64,000 nucleotides of DNA from Hyphomicrobiales bacterium (GTDB taxonomy: Bacteria; Pseudomonadota; Alphaproteobacteria; Rhizobiales; Rhizobiaceae). The notes under the pieces were generated by a model. It made no database searches and was not told the DNA's origin. It was given only the letters and a program-made list of their open reading frames with translations. Below, piece after piece: positions 1 through 8,574 of the stretch. The stretch lies in contig UBXM01000004.1 in assembly GCA_900469445.1 (NCBI GenBank), forward strand, positions 124,001 through 188,000. Direction: 5' to 3'. Each line of letters begins with the position of its first letter. The stretch's first letter is position 1. The translations under genes were made by a program, and so were the position numbers.

Positions 1-14
1 AGGAGTTACAGAAT

Positions 15-1010
15 ATGGTCGGAGAACTGATGGGCGATTACGGTAGCCGCCTGCTTGTCGCGGTGATCGGCGTCGGTTTGGCCCTTGTCTGCCTTGTCGG
101 AATCCTGTGGATAGTGCGCGGACGTCGCGGCCCTTCGCCCTTCGTGCGGGGTGGACGCAACCGCCAGCCGCGATTGCAGGTGCTGGATGCGGCCGCCGTC
201 GATGCCCGCCGCCGCCTGGTTCTCGTCAGGCGTGACGATGTCGAGCATCTGATCATGATCGGCGGACCGACAGACGTCGTTATCGAAAGCCGGATCGCCA
301 ATCCGGCCCACAGCACCGAGGTTCCCGTCCAGGAAAGCCATCCAGTGCAGCCGGCAGCGATCCCGGCTGCAGCAGCACCGGTTGCAGCAAGGCTTCCGGC
401 AAGCGAGCCGTCACGGCGCCCGGCACCGGTGGCTGCGCCGCGGACGGAGGCGATCAAGGAGCCTGCGGCGGAGGTTTTCGCCCGTGAAACGCGCATCGCG
501 GCACCACAGCCTGCCGCCGCCACTGCTGCATCCCCGGCCCCAGCGCCACGCATTGAGCCTGCCGTCGCTGCCGTGCATGCGGCCCCTGCCCGGCTGGAGC
601 CCGTACAGCCTCAGCCGCGCGTGGAAACGCCGGCGGCGACGCAGCCGGCTCTCGACGATGCCGCACGCCTTCTCGAAAGCCAGCGTGACCGCGTCTTTGC
701 CGAGCGCAATACGGCCGCTGCAGCGGCGCCCGTCGTGCGTCCGGCACCGCAGCCTAATCCGGTCGCGACCGAAAAGCCGACCGGTCTCGGAAGCGATTTC
801 GAAAAGATCCTCGAGGAAGAAATGGCCAGCAACATGGCTGCGCGTGACGCCTCACTTGCCGGTCGCACCAATCGGCCGCTGCAGCAGGTTGGACCGGCGG
901 TGGCTGTGCCTGTCGTGGCAGCGCCGGGCAGCGCCGCAAAGGACGAACCTTCCCTGCAAAGCGAGGTCGCCCGGATTTTTGGCGAGATGTCCGCAAGCCG
1001 CGACAAGTAA
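15..1010 (+). CDS. FliO-like single-pass membrane protein
   Basis: Protein of 331 residues. One membrane segment (about residues 10-33) is followed by a short basic stretch and a compact beta-rich domain (about 50-95) with the pattern PRLQVLDAAAVDARRRLVLV. This matches the FliO/FliZ family core, in which an RRRLVLV strand precedes an HLIMIGG strand. FliO assists assembly of the flagellar type III export gate, but FliO-like proteins also occur away from flagellar loci, and no flagellar gene is visible here. The remaining two thirds is a low-complexity Ala/Pro/Val/Arg/Glu linker, ending in a short conserved-looking tail (EVARIFGEMSASRDK). AGGAG at 1-5 supports the start at 15; an internal ATG at 30 with GGAG five bases upstream is an alternative. 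A perfect terminator follows at about 1045. Membership in the FliO superfamily is fairly safe; the role is inferred. Confidence 0.6.
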   Translation: MVGELMGDYGSRLLVAVIGVGLALVCLVGILWIVRGRRGPSPFVRGGRNRQPRLQVLDAAAVDARRRLVLVRRDDVEHLIMIGGPTDVVIESRIANPAHSTEVPVQESHPVQPAAIPAAAAPVAARLPASEPSRRPAPVAAPRTEAIKEPAAEVFARETRIAAPQPAAATAASPAPAPRIEPAVAAVHAAPARLEPVQPQPRVETPAATQPALDDAARLLESQRDRVFAERNTAAAAAPVVRPAPQPNPVATEKPTGLGSDFEKILEEEMASNMAARDASLAGRTNRPLQQVGPAVAVPVVAAPGSAAKDEPSLQSEVARIFGEMSASRDK

Positions 1011-1040
1011 CGCTTTTGCCAGGACTATCGATGCAAACAA

Positions 1041-1068
1041 AAAAGGCACGTCGCGACGTGCCTTTTTT
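1041..1068. terminator. bidirectional rho-independent terminator
   Basis: A perfect 18-bp palindrome (1045-1062, GGCACGTCGCGACGTGCC) has an A-run on its left and a T-run on its right. It can terminate both the FliO-like gene (plus) and dksA (minus), which converge here. Confidence 0.9.
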
Positions 1069-1092
1069 GATTTCTATTTTAGCTTGCGGCCA

Positions 1093-1512
1093 TTATTCGT
1101 CGCGATAGACTTTTTCACGTCGCTCGTGACGCTCCTGCGCTTCGATCGACAATGTCGCGATCGGACGTGCGTCCAGTCGCTTCAGGCCGATCGGCTCGCC
1201 GGTTTCCTCGCAATAGCCGTAGGTTCCATCGTCGATCCGCTGCATGGCAGCGTCGATCTTGGAAATCAGTTTGCGCTGACGGTCGCGGGCGCGCAATTCG
1301 ATTGCACGGTCCGTTTCCGATGATGCGCGGTCTGCCAGGTCTGGGTGGTTTGCACTTTCCTCAGCCAGGTGCCCGAGTGTCTCCCGCGCCTCCCTGAGGA
1401 TGTCATTCTTCCATGCGATCAGTTTGGCTCTGAAGTATGCCTTCTGATTTGCATTCATGAACTCGTCGTTTTCCGAGAGCACATAGTTACTAAGATCGAT
1501 CTTCTCACTCAA
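1093..1512 (-). CDS. dksA: DksA-family RNA polymerase-binding transcription factor, zinc-independent type
   Basis: DksA binds the RNA polymerase secondary channel and, with ppGpp, adjusts rRNA and amino-acid promoters in the stringent response. The protein has the long alpha-helical coiled-coil hairpin (about residues 15-95) followed by the C-terminal globular domain. In place of the usual four zinc cysteines it carries C101-x2-T104-x17-S122-x2-A125. The C4 spacing is kept exactly but only one cysteine remains, as in other alphaproteobacterial DksA proteins reported to be zinc- and redox-independent. I chose a TTG start at 1512 because AGGAG lies seven bases upstream; an ATG 21 bases further up (1533) has no ribosome site. 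This gives 139 residues. It is divergent from the SixA-like gene. Confidence 0.93.
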   Translation of the reverse strand: MSEKIDLSNYVLSENDEFMNANQKAYFRAKLIAWKNDILREARETLGHLAEESANHPDLADRASSETDRAIELRARDRQRKLISKIDAAMQRIDDGTYGYCEETGEPIGLKRLDARPIATLSIEAQERHERREKVYRDE

Positions 1513-1768
1513 CGCGATTCTCCTGAAGAACATCTCATGGGGCCCCTATACTCCATTAACCAGTCCTCATTCAAGCCTTTCGCCCAGTTTTGCAGCAGTT
1601 TTAAATTTGTCACAAAAATCGGCTAAGTGACTAATTTTTATGCTTTTCCCATAATCGCATGGGTAGCCGGCTTCCAAGTGCCTCAACCGGCGGCACATGA
1701 TCCGGTTGACCAATCGGCCCAAGCAACGCTACGCCTTTTACTCAGCGTTTCATTTTGGCGAGCCGAAG
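1513..1768. other. divergent intergenic region dksA / sixA-like
   Basis: 256 bp between two divergent genes, more AT-rich than its surroundings (for example around 1600-1650). It must hold both promoters. A TTAACC half-site lies at 1556. I see no RNA gene or repeat. Confidence 0.5.
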
Positions 1769-2266
1769 ATGATCGAACCTGAACCATCCCGTATTTATCT
1801 GATGCGTCACGCGCAGGCGGCTTCGGCAGCGCCGGGTGGACGCGACTTCGACCGTGTGCTCGACGACCGCGGTTACGCTCAGGCGGAAATGGTTGCCGAT
1901 CGCGCCGCAGACCTTGGATATGTGCCCGATTGCATCGTCAGTTCAACGGCCGCACGCTGCCGGCAGACGGCGGAGATCATGCGCAGGGCCCTACGTGAAA
2001 CACTGGAAATCCAGTTCGTCGATGAAGTCTATAATGGCACCTGCGATGCCTATGCCACCATCATTGCCGGGCAGCGGCCCGCCCGCTCGGTCATGCTCGT
2101 CGGGCACAACCCATCCATCGATCAGCTTCTGGAAGGACTGATCGGGGCCGAGCAGCGACGCAAGGCGATGCCCGGCGGTTATCCGACGGCGGGACTGGCG
2201 GTTCTGGACCATGCAGAAGGTTCCGGCACATCCGGCTGGACATTGATTGACCTGCTCAAGACCTGA
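1769..2266 (+). CDS. SixA-like histidine phosphatase
   Basis: Small (165 aa) one-domain member of the histidine phosphatase (phosphoglycerate mutase-like) superfamily. The catalytic LMRHAQA motif (R13, H14) is at the N-terminus. A second arginine sits in the SSTAARCRQTAE helix (about R63-R65) and the second catalytic histidine in VGHNPS (H113). This short architecture is that of SixA, which dephosphorylates phosphohistidine on Hpt domains or on phosphocarrier proteins of the nitrogen PTS. The start at 1769 is the last ATG before the RHA motif; an in-frame ATG at 1697 would add 24 residues of non-conserved sequence. The family is secure; the substrate is not. An Hpt protein (9057) lies elsewhere in this window but is not adjacent. 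Confidence 0.82.
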   Translation: MIEPEPSRIYLMRHAQAASAAPGGRDFDRVLDDRGYAQAEMVADRAADLGYVPDCIVSSTAARCRQTAEIMRRALRETLEIQFVDEVYNGTCDAYATIIAGQRPARSVMLVGHNPSIDQLLEGLIGAEQRRKAMPGGYPTAGLAVLDHAEGSGTSGWTLIDLLKT

Positions 2267-2330
2267 GCAATACATTGCGAGCCGACATCGCACGCCTATA
2301 TAGGGGAAAACACTTTTTCGGGATCCCGCC

Positions 2331-3800
2331 TTGGCGCCTTCGCTGACAAGTTTTACCGACGACGCTCGCATTGCACTCGACAACATCGCCGATCGCGCAT
2401 CGGGGCTCGTCAATCCGACGATACGGCTCGGCGTGACCGGTCTTTCCCGCGCCGGCAAGACGGTGCTGATATCCTCCATCGTGCAAAATCTTTTGAATGG
2501 CGGACGACTTCCGTTGTTCGAGGCGGTGCGGTCCGGCCGGGTTTCCGCCATCCGGCTCGAAGAACAGCCGGATGATGCGATCCCGCGCTTTCAATACGAG
2601 GATCATATCCAGGCGCTGGTTCGCGATCGTGTATGGCCCGATTCGACGCGCGCCATTTCCGAATTGCGGCTGACCATCGATTATCAGAGCGCCAGCGGCT
2701 GGAACCGTTTCCTTTCGCCGGGAAGGCTTTCCGTCGACATCGTCGATTATCCGGGCGAATGGCTGCTCGACCTGCCGCTTCTCGCCCAGGATTACCGTCA
2801 GTTCAGCAATGCGACGGTGGAACTGGCGCAGACGGGTATCCGCCGAGAACTCGCCAGCGACTGGATGCAGCTTGCGACCACGATCGACATGGATGCGCCG
2901 GCAGACGAAATGACCGCGCGGCGTCTGTTCGATGTGTTTTCCGCCTATCTGAAGGCATGTAAATCCGACGAACGCTCCCTGTCGACACTGCCGCCGGGGC
3001 GTTTCCTTATGCCGGGGGATCTGGAAGGCTCACCGGCTTTGACCTTTGCGCCGCTGCCCGGCATCCCGGAGACGCCAGCGCCCAAGGGGTCGTTGAGGGC
3101 GATGATGGAGCGTCGCTTCGAGGCCTACAAGACCGTCGTGGTCAAACCGTTCTTCCGCCATCACTTCGCACGCCTCGACCGGCAGATCGTGCTTGTCGAC
3201 GCGCTGCAGGCGATCAATCGCGGCCCGGAAGCTTTGCAGGATCTCGAACGCGCGCTCAGCGACGTTCTCGGCTGCTTTCGACCGGGGCATAACAGCTTCT
3301 TTTCGTCCTTCGTCACGCGCCGGATCGACAAGGTGCTGATCGCCGCGACCAAGGCCGACCACCTGCATCACGAAAGCCATGACAGGCTGGAGCGGCTGAC
3401 CGGTCGGCTCGTCGATCGCGCAATCCAGCGCATCGGCCTGTCGGGCGCCGGTTTCGAGGTGATGGCAATCGCTTCGGTGCGCGCTACCCGCGAGGCAAGC
3501 GTGAAAGAAGGCAACCATATGCTCCCGGTGATCGTCGGCACGCCGATGGCGGGAGAAACGATCAATGGCGAGCGGTTCGACGGCATAAAAACAACGGCGA
3601 TCTTCCCGGGCGATCTGCCGGCCGACCCGACCCATATGTTCAACACGCTGGACAGCGACAATCCCGAGCTTCCGGACATCAACTTCGTCCGCTTCCGGCC
3701 TCCAGCGCTCGAGGGACGCCCCGGCAAGCTCAATCTTGCCGTGCCGCATATCCGGCTCGACCGTGCCCTGCAGTTCCTGCTCGGAGATCGCCTCGCATGA
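2331..3800 (+). CDS. ycjX: YcjX family GTPase-like P-loop protein
   Basis: 489-residue P-loop protein of the YcjX (DUF463) family. The Walker A motif GLSRAGKT is at residues 37-44. The family signatures VDYPGEWLLDLPLL (about 138-151) and, further on, VLIAATKADHLHHE (an NKxD-like region, ATKAD) are present. The biochemical role of YcjX is not settled; in enterobacteria ycjX-ycjF belong to the phage-shock (envelope stress) regulon. The start is a TTG at 2331, with only a weak purine tract upstream, so the exact start is uncertain. It overlaps the next gene by four bases (ATGA at 3797), and the pair is co-transcribed, as in many proteobacteria. Confidence 0.88.
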   Translation: MAPSLTSFTDDARIALDNIADRASGLVNPTIRLGVTGLSRAGKTVLISSIVQNLLNGGRLPLFEAVRSGRVSAIRLEEQPDDAIPRFQYEDHIQALVRDRVWPDSTRAISELRLTIDYQSASGWNRFLSPGRLSVDIVDYPGEWLLDLPLLAQDYRQFSNATVELAQTGIRRELASDWMQLATTIDMDAPADEMTARRLFDVFSAYLKACKSDERSLSTLPPGRFLMPGDLEGSPALTFAPLPGIPETPAPKGSLRAMMERRFEAYKTVVVKPFFRHHFARLDRQIVLVDALQAINRGPEALQDLERALSDVLGCFRPGHNSFFSSFVTRRIDKVLIAATKADHLHHESHDRLERLTGRLVDRAIQRIGLSGAGFEVMAIASVRATREASVKEGNHMLPVIVGTPMAGETINGERFDGIKTTAIFPGDLPADPTHMFNTLDSDNPELPDINFVRFRPPALEGRPGKLNLAVPHIRLDRALQFLLGDRLA

Positions 3801-4870
3801 GACCGCCCTATACAAATGACCCCTCCCGACGTCGCCCGGCTGCGTTTCAGGTCGCTGATGAAGCCGAGCGGGATGATATGGCACCCCAGCCGGTGCGCAG
3901 GCCGAAAAGCTTCGACCAGCCTGTGACGATCGTGGCCGATGAGGACGATCCGTTTGCCGGCGCAGACCTCGATGCCGCCAGCCTCCCCGTTGCCGAACCG
4001 CGGCCAAGAAGGCGCTTTTCATTCGTCGGGCTTGCCACGGCGGCGCTCGGTACATTCCTGTCGCTTGCCTTCGGGCTCTGGGCGGATCAGGTCGTTCGCG
4101 ACCTTTTCGCGAGGGCCGACTGGCTCGGTTATGCCGCGATCACGGCACTGACGCTTGCGCTTGTCGGGTTGCTGGTCGTCGTCGGGCGGGAAATCCTCGG
4201 GATAGCCCGGCTCGCGGCAGTGCAGACATTGAAGACCGAGGCGGAAGAAGCTGCAGCTTCAGTGCAGGCCCAGCCCGCGCGCAAGGTGGTTGAACGCCTG
4301 ACATCACTCCTCAGTCACCGGGCGGAGACTGCCAAGGGCCGAAGCGCTCTCGACGGCACCAAGGATGAGATTATCGACGGGCCGCATCTTCTCGATCTGG
4401 CCGAACGCGAATTGCTGACGCCACTCGATCGCAAGGCTCGCGGCCTGATTCTGAACTCATCCAAACGGGTGGCGGTGGTAACCGCCATCAGCCCGCGGGC
4501 GATCGTCGACCTCGCCTATGTGCTGTTCGAAGTCACGCGCCTCGTGCGCGCCATGGCAGAGCTTTATGGCGCAAGGCCCGGAAAACTCGGGCTTTTGCGG
4601 CTGATCCGCGATGTTGTTGCACACCTCGCGGTAACCGGGTCGATTGCTGTCGGCGATGGCCTCGCCCAGCAGGTTCTGGGCCATGGACTTGCCTCGCGAC
4701 TGTCGCGCCGTCTGGGCGAAGGTGTCATCAACGGGCTTCTGACGGCGCGTATCGGAATTGCCGCCATGGACCTCTGCCGACCGCTGCCGTTCCGCGCCCT
4801 GCCCCGTCCCGGTATCGGTGATTTCATGTCCGATATCGTGGCTGCAGGACGTGACGACGAGAAGGATTAG
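3797..4870 (+). CDS. ycjF: YcjF family (UPF0283) inner-membrane protein
   Basis: 357-residue partner of YcjX, translationally coupled to it by an ATGA overlap. A polar, Pro/Arg/Asp-rich N-terminal tail (1-70) precedes two membrane segments (about 74-95 and 110-130). A cytoplasmic helical domain follows, ending in a DUF697-like region (about 250-340) with several short hydrophobic stretches. Length and architecture match UPF0283/TIGR01620 proteins. The function is unknown; the fixed pairing with YcjX implies a membrane-anchored P-loop system. No stress-response (PspF/sigma-54) site was recognised upstream. Confidence 0.88.
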   Translation: MRPPYTNDPSRRRPAAFQVADEAERDDMAPQPVRRPKSFDQPVTIVADEDDPFAGADLDAASLPVAEPRPRRRFSFVGLATAALGTFLSLAFGLWADQVVRDLFARADWLGYAAITALTLALVGLLVVVGREILGIARLAAVQTLKTEAEEAAASVQAQPARKVVERLTSLLSHRAETAKGRSALDGTKDEIIDGPHLLDLAERELLTPLDRKARGLILNSSKRVAVVTAISPRAIVDLAYVLFEVTRLVRAMAELYGARPGKLGLLRLIRDVVAHLAVTGSIAVGDGLAQQVLGHGLASRLSRRLGEGVINGLLTARIGIAAMDLCRPLPFRALPRPGIGDFMSDIVAAGRDDEKD

Positions 4871-4986
4871 CCCTCTTCGGGACACCCTTGCGGCGCCAAA
4901 AGATACGAAGCATTAACCATTCTCGCTTAATTTCGGCCCCACTAAACATCGCCGCTGACCGCGGAACGTCCCAAGGGGAAAGCCTC

Positions 4987-5544
4987 ATGTATTCGCGCTT
5001 CTTTTCGCTTTTCGGCGGGCTTGCCGCTTTGACTTTTGTCACCGCAGCTCCGGCACTCGCACCCCAGGCAGAAGCCGCATCCCGCGACAAGATGTTCTTC
5101 CAGTCGGTCTCCGGCGTATGGAAGGGTCCGGGCGAAATTGTTGCCGGAAAATACAAGGGCACCAAGTTCAGCTGCAACCTGACCGGCTCGCCGTCTCCGG
5201 AAGGCGACATCGGCATCAAGCTCGACGGCACCTGCCGCGTCGGTGTTTTCCAGCAGCCCATGTCGGCTGTCATCACCCAGAACGGTCGCGGTTATACCGG
5301 CAAGTTCCTCGATGGCGCCGAAGGCAAGGGGCTCGACATCGTTTCCGGCTCCGTCAACGGCGACAAGGTGGTGATGGGCATCAACCGCGCCAAGCTGAAC
5401 GGCGCAATGGTCGCCAGCCTGCGTGGCGAAAACAAGATGAACATCACCATTTCGGTGAAGGTGGAAGACCAGATGGTGCCGGTCATCGGCCTGTCGCTCG
5501 ACCGCGATCTCGATTCCATCGCGGTCGGTTCGATCAAGGAATAA
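4987..5544 (+). CDS. conserved exported protein of unknown function
   Basis: 185-residue protein with a clear Sec signal peptide: basic start MYSRFFS, hydrophobic core to about residue 22, Ala-rich cleavage site near AEAAS. The mature part is beta-rich with alternating Gly and charged residues (WKGPGEIVAGKYKGTKFSC, then GDIGIKLDGTCRVG) and two cysteines that could form a disulfide. I recognise no named domain. AAGGGGAAAG sits just upstream of the ATG at 4987; a longer in-frame start at 4888 has no ribosome site and would spoil the signal peptide. A TTAACCAT motif resembling a CtrA half-site lies at 4913, upstream. Likely a periplasmic protein transcribed alone. Confidence 0.75.
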   Translation: MYSRFFSLFGGLAALTFVTAAPALAPQAEAASRDKMFFQSVSGVWKGPGEIVAGKYKGTKFSCNLTGSPSPEGDIGIKLDGTCRVGVFQQPMSAVITQNGRGYTGKFLDGAEGKGLDIVSGSVNGDKVVMGINRAKLNGAMVASLRGENKMNITISVKVEDQMVPVIGLSLDRDLDSIAVGSIKE

Positions 5545-5551
5545 CGGCTTC

Positions 5552-5580
5552 CTCAGGCGCCTGATAATCATGCGCCTGAG
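5552..5580 (+). terminator. hairpin after the exported-protein gene
   Basis: Stem CTCAGGCGC / GCGCCTGAG (9 bp) with an 11-base loop starts 8 bases after the stop codon. It is followed by ATGATTTT, a poor U-tract. Probable terminator. Confidence 0.55.
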
Positions 5581-5613
5581 ATGATTTTCCGCTTTAATTT
5601 CCCTGGATATATC

Positions 5614-5647
5614 ATTCTCTGAAAAGGCATTTCTTCCCTCAGAGAAT
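5614..5647 (-). terminator. hairpin after folK
   Basis: 9-bp stem ATTCTCTGA / TCAGAGAAT lies just downstream of the folK stop (5653). It is AT-rich and lacks a true U-run, so it is only a weak terminator candidate. Confidence 0.35.
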
Positions 5648-5652
5648 TTCGG

Positions 5653-6192
5653 TCAGTCGGCTATGGCAACCTGCCGCCACCAGAGACCGTCCGGCTTTGC
5701 AATGCTGATTCCCGTCGAATTGAGGCTGCCGGCCCAGCTCTCCGCCTTGCGCCCGTTGATCATCATCTGCGGCGCGAGATCTGCCAGCGGCAACATGACG
5801 AAAGCGCGTTCGGTCATCCGCGGATGCGGAAGCTCAAGCGCTTGAGACTTCTGCACGCGGTCACCATAGGACAGCAGATCTATATCCAGCGTCCTGGGCC
5901 CCCAGCGTTCTGCCCGCACGCGTTTCATTTCTCGTTCCAGGGCGAGACAGAGATCCAGCAGTTCTTCCGGCTCCAGTTCGGTTTCTATCAGCGCACAGCA
6001 GTTGAAGAAATCCGCCTGATCGGTCTTGCCCCATGGCGGCGTCAGATAGAGCCGGGAAACGGCAGACACCCGACAGTCCTTGCGCGCATCCAGCGTCTGC
6101 AGCGCACGCGCCATGGCGGCGGCGGGATCGCCGATATTGCCACCCAGTCCGAGAGCGGCGATTTCCCAAGGGTGATCAGGCCCGATGCTCAA
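5653..6192 (-). CDS. folK: 2-amino-4-hydroxy-6-hydroxymethyldihydropteridine pyrophosphokinase
   Basis: HPPK transfers pyrophosphate from ATP to 6-hydroxymethyl-dihydropterin, the step before dihydropteroate synthase in folate synthesis. The N-terminal ALGLGGNIGDP motif, the RLYLTPPWGKTDQADFFN loop and the signature RWGPRTLDIDLL are all present. Length is about 179 aa. The start is set by GGAGG six bases before a TTG at 6192, inside the end of folB, giving a 17-bp overlap; longer in-frame starts lack a ribosome site. It is the last gene of folP-folB-folK, which is transcribed leftwards with overlapping ends and looks like one operon. Confidence 0.94.
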   Translation of the reverse strand: MSIGPDHPWEIAALGLGGNIGDPAAAMARALQTLDARKDCRVSAVSRLYLTPPWGKTDQADFFNCCALIETELEPEELLDLCLALEREMKRVRAERWGPRTLDIDLLSYGDRVQKSQALELPHPRMTERAFVMLPLADLAPQMMINGRKAESWAGSLNSTGISIAKPDGLWWRQVAIAD

Positions 6193-6541
6193 GACGCACC
6201 TCCACATAATCGAGAATACCGGCGATCGGCGCACTGGGCTTTCTGATTGCCACCTCGACCCGGCGGATCAGCGGCGACCATGCGGCAAGTCCGAGAGCGA
6301 TATCATTGGCAAGCGCTTCGATCAGGTTCCGGCGACTGCCGGTCATGATTTTTTCGACCAGTTCATAAGCTTCCCCATAATGAACCGTCTGCTCGACCTC
6401 GTCGGAAACCAGCGCCCCACCCGCTTCGACATCCATAACGACATCGACAAAGAACCGCTGGCCGAGCGCCACTTCCTGCTCGAAGACGCCGTGGCGCGCA
6501 TAAAACGCGCAGTTCTTCAATGTGATCTGATAGATGGCCAT
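6176..6541 (-). CDS. folB: dihydroneopterin aldolase
   Basis: FolB cleaves 7,8-dihydroneopterin to 6-hydroxymethyl-dihydropterin and glycolaldehyde. The protein is 121 residues, the normal length. It has the FolB landmarks FYARHGVFEQE (N-terminal), VDVVMDVE, the substrate loop around NLIEALANDIA, and the C-terminal VEVAIRKPSAPIAGILDYVEV. It begins at an ATG sharing one base with the folP stop (TGATG), with AGGAG ten bases upstream. It lies in the middle of the folate operon. Confidence 0.95.
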   Translation of the reverse strand: MAIYQITLKNCAFYARHGVFEQEVALGQRFFVDVVMDVEAGGALVSDEVEQTVHYGEAYELVEKIMTGSRRNLIEALANDIALGLAAWSPLIRRVEVAIRKPSAPIAGILDYVEVRLEHRA

Positions 6542-7413
6542 CAGTTTTCTCCTGCCTGTTCGAGCATCCGACCAGCTTGCAGCACCGCGTCCGCCATGCG
6601 CAATGCATCAAGATTGCCTGCCACATTGTGCACCCTGAAAATCGATGCACCGGCCAAACGCAGCATCGCAGTCGTGGCAGCCGTCGCAAAATCCCGTTCC
6701 ATCGCCACGTCGCGCTGGGCAATTGCCCCGACAAAACGTTTTCTCGACGTCCCGACAAGCAGCGGATGCCCTTGGGAATGCAGTTCGCCGAAGCGCGCCA
6801 TCAGCTCGCTATCCTGTTCCAGATTCTGGAGAAATCCAAAACCGGGATCAAGCACGATCGCCTCGTCTGCGATACCGGCGGCCTTCGCCATGTCCAGCGA
6901 CTGGCCGAAAAACATCTTTTCGTCCTCGATAATATCGTCACGATGATCGTCCCGCCCGCGGGCGGTGTACATGATGCAGACCCCGGCTTTGCTCTTGGAC
7001 ACGACATCGGCCATCTGCGGATCGTATCGCATTCCGTACACATCGTTGACGATATGGGCGCCGGCGGCAATCGCCAGCTTGGCCGTTTCGGCGCGGTAGG
7101 TATCGACGGAAATCAATGCACCGGTTTCGCGTGCCAGATTTTCGATGACCGGCAAGATACGGTCCTGCTCCTCGGAAGCCGTGACCGGCGTTGCGCCCGG
7201 CCGGGTCGATTCCCCGCCGATATCGAGGATGGATGCACCGTCGCTTATGCAGGCAAGCCCATGATCGACAGCCTTTGCGACATCGACATAGCGCCCCCCA
7301 TCGGAAAAGCTGTCGGGCGTCACGTTGACGATCGCCATGATGTGGCCGGTTGCGCCAAGCGTCACGCTGCGGCCATGGGCAAGATGCCAGACGCTGTTGC
7401 GCGATGATGTCAC
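6541..7413 (-). CDS. folP: dihydropteroate synthase
   Basis: DHPS condenses hydroxymethyl-dihydropterin pyrophosphate with p-aminobenzoate and is the sulfonamide target. Both family signatures are present: MAIVNVTPDSFSDGGRY near the N-terminus and ILDIGGESTRPGA after it. The C-terminal KRFVGAI and FRVHNV elements also match. I chose the GTG at 7413 (about 290 aa, the usual length). The longer open frame up to 7614 runs into the divergent DUF922 gene's leader and is not conserved-looking. First gene of folP-folB-folK. Confidence 0.94.
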   Translation of the reverse strand: MTSSRNSVWHLAHGRSVTLGATGHIMAIVNVTPDSFSDGGRYVDVAKAVDHGLACISDGASILDIGGESTRPGATPVTASEEQDRILPVIENLARETGALISVDTYRAETAKLAIAAGAHIVNDVYGMRYDPQMADVVSKSKAGVCIMYTARGRDDHRDDIIEDEKMFFGQSLDMAKAAGIADEAIVLDPGFGFLQNLEQDSELMARFGELHSQGHPLLVGTSRKRFVGAIAQRDVAMERDFATAATTAMLRLAGASIFRVHNVAGNLDALRMADAVLQAGRMLEQAGEN

Positions 7414-7519
7414 AGGCCATCCATCTTTTTGAAAGTAACGCAAATTTTGACGCCTTCGTGTTGCACTTGCGCAGGCTATGCCCCAAGCTTGTTTCAACTT
7501 CAACGTACCAGGCCAGAGA

Positions 7520-8140
7520 ATGTTTTTGATGCGCAGAGTACACCGAATTTTCGGTGCAGCCTTCCTACTCTGCGTGATTTCGGTCCCGGCGCAGGCGGAC
7601 CCCGTCATCAGCAAGTCCTATTCCTATTTCCGCATCGGCGGCCGAACGGCCGAGGAACTCGACAAGGAACTGGAACGCCACGGCCCCGTCACAAGGACCA
7701 GCGGACACAGGCATCCCGGCGCAACCGAGATCAAGTTCGGCGGAGAAGTGACCTATGTGGAACGGGGCGGACGCTGCTCCGTCGGCGGCGCCAAGGTGAC
7801 GTTGCGCACCCACATCATCCTGCCGCGCTGGAGCAATGGCGGCAAGGCCGAGAAGGACCTGCGCTTCATCTGGGGAACCTTGTCGTCGGATATCAAGCGG
7901 CATGAGGAGCGGCATGCCGAGATCGCCCGCAATTATGCGCGCATGCTGGAACAGGAACTGCTTGCCTTGCCGGCCCGCAAGACCTGCGACGATGTCGAAG
8001 CTGCCGTAACCGAGACGACGCGGCGCGTGCTTGCCGAGCACGACAAGCAGCAGGCCCGTTTCGATCAGGTCGAAGCCAAGAATTTCGATGCCCGCATGGC
8101 GCGGCTTCTGCAATATCGCATCGATCAGCGCAAAAAATAG
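7520..8140 (+). CDS. DUF922 family predicted secreted zinc-dependent protease
   Basis: 206-residue exported protein. A signal peptide (MFLMRRVHRIFGAAFLLCVISVPAQA) ends near residue 26. The mature domain contains HEERHAEIA, an HExxH metal-binding motif typical of the DUF922 family, which is described as predicted secreted Zn-dependent proteases. Two upstream features also fit: the YSYFRIGGRTAEEL start and the CSVGGAKVTLRTHIILPRW strand. Cysteines in CSVGG and KTCDD may form a disulfide. It starts at 7520 or 7529 (two close ATGs). It is divergent from folP. Substrate and role are unknown. Confidence 0.8.
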   Translation: MFLMRRVHRIFGAAFLLCVISVPAQADPVISKSYSYFRIGGRTAEELDKELERHGPVTRTSGHRHPGATEIKFGGEVTYVERGGRCSVGGAKVTLRTHIILPRWSNGGKAEKDLRFIWGTLSSDIKRHEERHAEIARNYARMLEQELLALPARKTCDDVEAAVTETTRRVLAEHDKQQARFDQVEAKNFDARMARLLQYRIDQRKK

Positions 8141-8410
8141 ACGGCGACAGACCGCCATCCCGATTGCCGTCCCAATCGCCATCGAAGATTGCGCCGGGCT
8201 TGCATCGACACCTGTGAATAAGGGGTGATTTGTTGCGATGGCCTGGCAAAAGCCGATCGTCTATATATTAGATATAGATTACCTATATAGAATAGCTATA
8301 AGATAAGGCAGCGGGAAGATTCGTTTGCCTGCATGACAAGCTTTCATCAGCCTAAGGCTGAGATAGACCTTTGTGGTCCGCATTCCTTGAGTGGCATTTC
8401 ATCCTGTTGC

Positions 8411-8476
8411 GTTCCCATGTCCCGCGTTCCCATGTCCCGCGTTCCCATGTTCCACGTTCCCATGTTCCACGTTCCC
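8411..8476. repeat. 15-bp tandem repeat (minisatellite), 4.4 copies
   Basis: Two copies of GTTCCCATGTCCCGC (8411, 8426), two of GTTCCCATGTTCCAC (8441, 8456), then a partial GTTCCC at 8471. The variant units are grouped 2+2, implying successive duplications. Non-coding by all appearances; a likely variable-number locus between strains. Confidence 0.9.
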
Positions 8477-8537
8477 CCGGCGCGTAACTTGAGCCGAAGG
8501 CGTTACCTCCCTCGCCTGCCGGCTGTGCGCCCACCTC

Positions 8538-8574
8538 GCCTCGCTCACCCTCCAAGGAGCGAGGCTATTTTTTT
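8538..8574 (+). terminator. strong rho-independent terminator
   Basis: 9-bp stem GCCTCGCTC / GAGCGAGGC with a 10-base loop, then TATTTTTTT. The T-run is on the plus strand only, so it serves plus-strand transcription (DUF922 read-through or a small RNA), not the minus-strand ferredoxin gene. Confidence 0.8.

Noticed and set aside
8411..8476. Possible CRISPR array
   Set aside because: The 15-bp units are directly adjacent with no spacers; it is a minisatellite.
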